DNA of 64,000 nucleotides from Bacteroidota bacterium. GTDB lineage: Bacteria; Bacteroidota; Bacteroidia; B-17B0; Aurantibacillaceae. This document shows, in pieces, positions 63,695 to 64,000 of this stretch (positions within the stretch are counted from its first letter, which is position 1; every line of letters starts with the position of its first letter). Under the pieces are notes generated by a model. The model was given only the letters and a program-made list of their open reading frames with translations. It was not told the origin of the DNA and did no database searches. The translations under genes were made by a program, and so were the position numbers. Where the stretch lies: assembly GCA_016702705.1 (NCBI GenBank), contig JADJDM010000006.1, forward strand, positions 327,472 to 391,471, read 5' to 3'.

Positions 63695-63724
63695 AAAATC
63701 CTCCGAATGCTCGGGGATTTTTTT
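63695..63724 (+). terminator. terminator after the adhesin gene
   Basis: A stem of about 11 bp (AAAATCCTCCGA with TCGGGGATTTT, one mismatch), 4-base loop and a T-tract. Confidence 0.75.
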
Positions 63725-63777
63725 ACGATAATTTTAATGCTTTTAATTTTTGGCCTGAAGAGTTCGCCAAAATTGAA

Positions 63778-63993
63778 TCATGAATTAATATTATTTTTAA
63801 ATTCTTCTACGTTTATAATTCCTAGTCGAGATAATGCCATGGAAAAATAAGGCTCATAATTTTCCCCGAAATCATTCTTTTTTAAATCAATCATAAATGA
63901 AATGGTTTCTGGATAATCTTTGAAATTATGTATTCTCTTTAAAGCTGCGAAACAAACACCTTGGTCTGTGTCTGAAGAAATCGCTTGTTTCAT
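63778..63993 (-). CDS. hypothetical protein, possibly partial at window edge
   Basis: 71 residues seen. The frame stays open to the right edge, so the true start may lie outside. The sequence (GVCFAALKRIHNFKDYPETISFMIDLKKNDFGENYEPYFS) looks helical, perhaps HEAT-like, with no recognised motif. Confidence 0.45.
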   Translation of the reverse strand: MKQAISSDTDQGVCFAALKRIHNFKDYPETISFMIDLKKNDFGENYEPYFSMALSRLGIINVEEFKNNINS

Positions 63994-64000
63994 TAATGGA

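Overview
The window is AT-rich DNA from a member of the Bacteroidota. Three things point there. There are five secreted proteins with type IX secretion (T9SS) C-terminal signals, several of them with SprB, LamG or PKD-like repeats. SecDF is a single fused gene. Promoters follow the Bacteroidota pattern TTG-N(18-20)-TAnnTTTG. No rRNA or tRNA was seen, and the species cannot be named from this sequence.

Layout. 1-2474: a broken TPR/SpoIIE phosphatase gene, a small P-loop kinase and a DUF1761 membrane protein. 2537-4966: a FecA-like TonB-dependent receptor. 5115-12617 (minus strand): two T9SS cargo genes, one with LamG domains, preceded by a LytTR response regulator and its propeller-type histidine kinase. 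12708-16485: a SprB-repeat surface protein. 16732-18609: a U32-family protein. 18728-26877: a complete type II-C CRISPR-Cas locus. 26929-30095: SecDF. 30302-43750: a T9SS protein, an OmpA/PD40 protein, a CASTOR/POLLUX-like channel, GNAT, an MBL-fold hydrolase, glycyl-tRNA synthetase and a WG-repeat-like protein. 43824-47327: a T9SS type B protein. 47553-50964: a Lys-rich mini-protein, a mini-lipoprotein and an M16 protease. 51127-57000: UvrA and small membrane, MepB-like and lipoprotein genes. 57274-63678: a giant SprB-repeat adhesin with 240-bp tandem repeats.

The CRISPR locus is the most interesting region. Its order is tracrRNA (minus) / cas9 - RAYT-like HUH transposase - cas1 - cas2 (plus) / 24-repeat array (minus). 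The transposase gene sits 11 bp after cas9 and 10 bp before cas1, with its HUH pair and a candidate catalytic Tyr intact, so it looks like part of the operon. It carries two mutually reverse-complementary 15-bp palindromes in frame. A separate 68-bp REP/MITE-like palindromic element lies between cas1 and cas2. The tracrRNA anti-repeat fixes array transcription on the minus strand. Its promoter uses the first codons of cas9 as the -33 element. Every complete repeat contains its own Bacteroidota promoter, so each crRNA could be transcribed independently.

Caveat: at least a dozen genes or gene segments, including uvrA and secDF, are broken by one-base changes, nearly all in homopolymers. This looks like residual sequencing error rather than biology, so interrupted genes are annotated here as single loci. 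The cas genes are uninterrupted.
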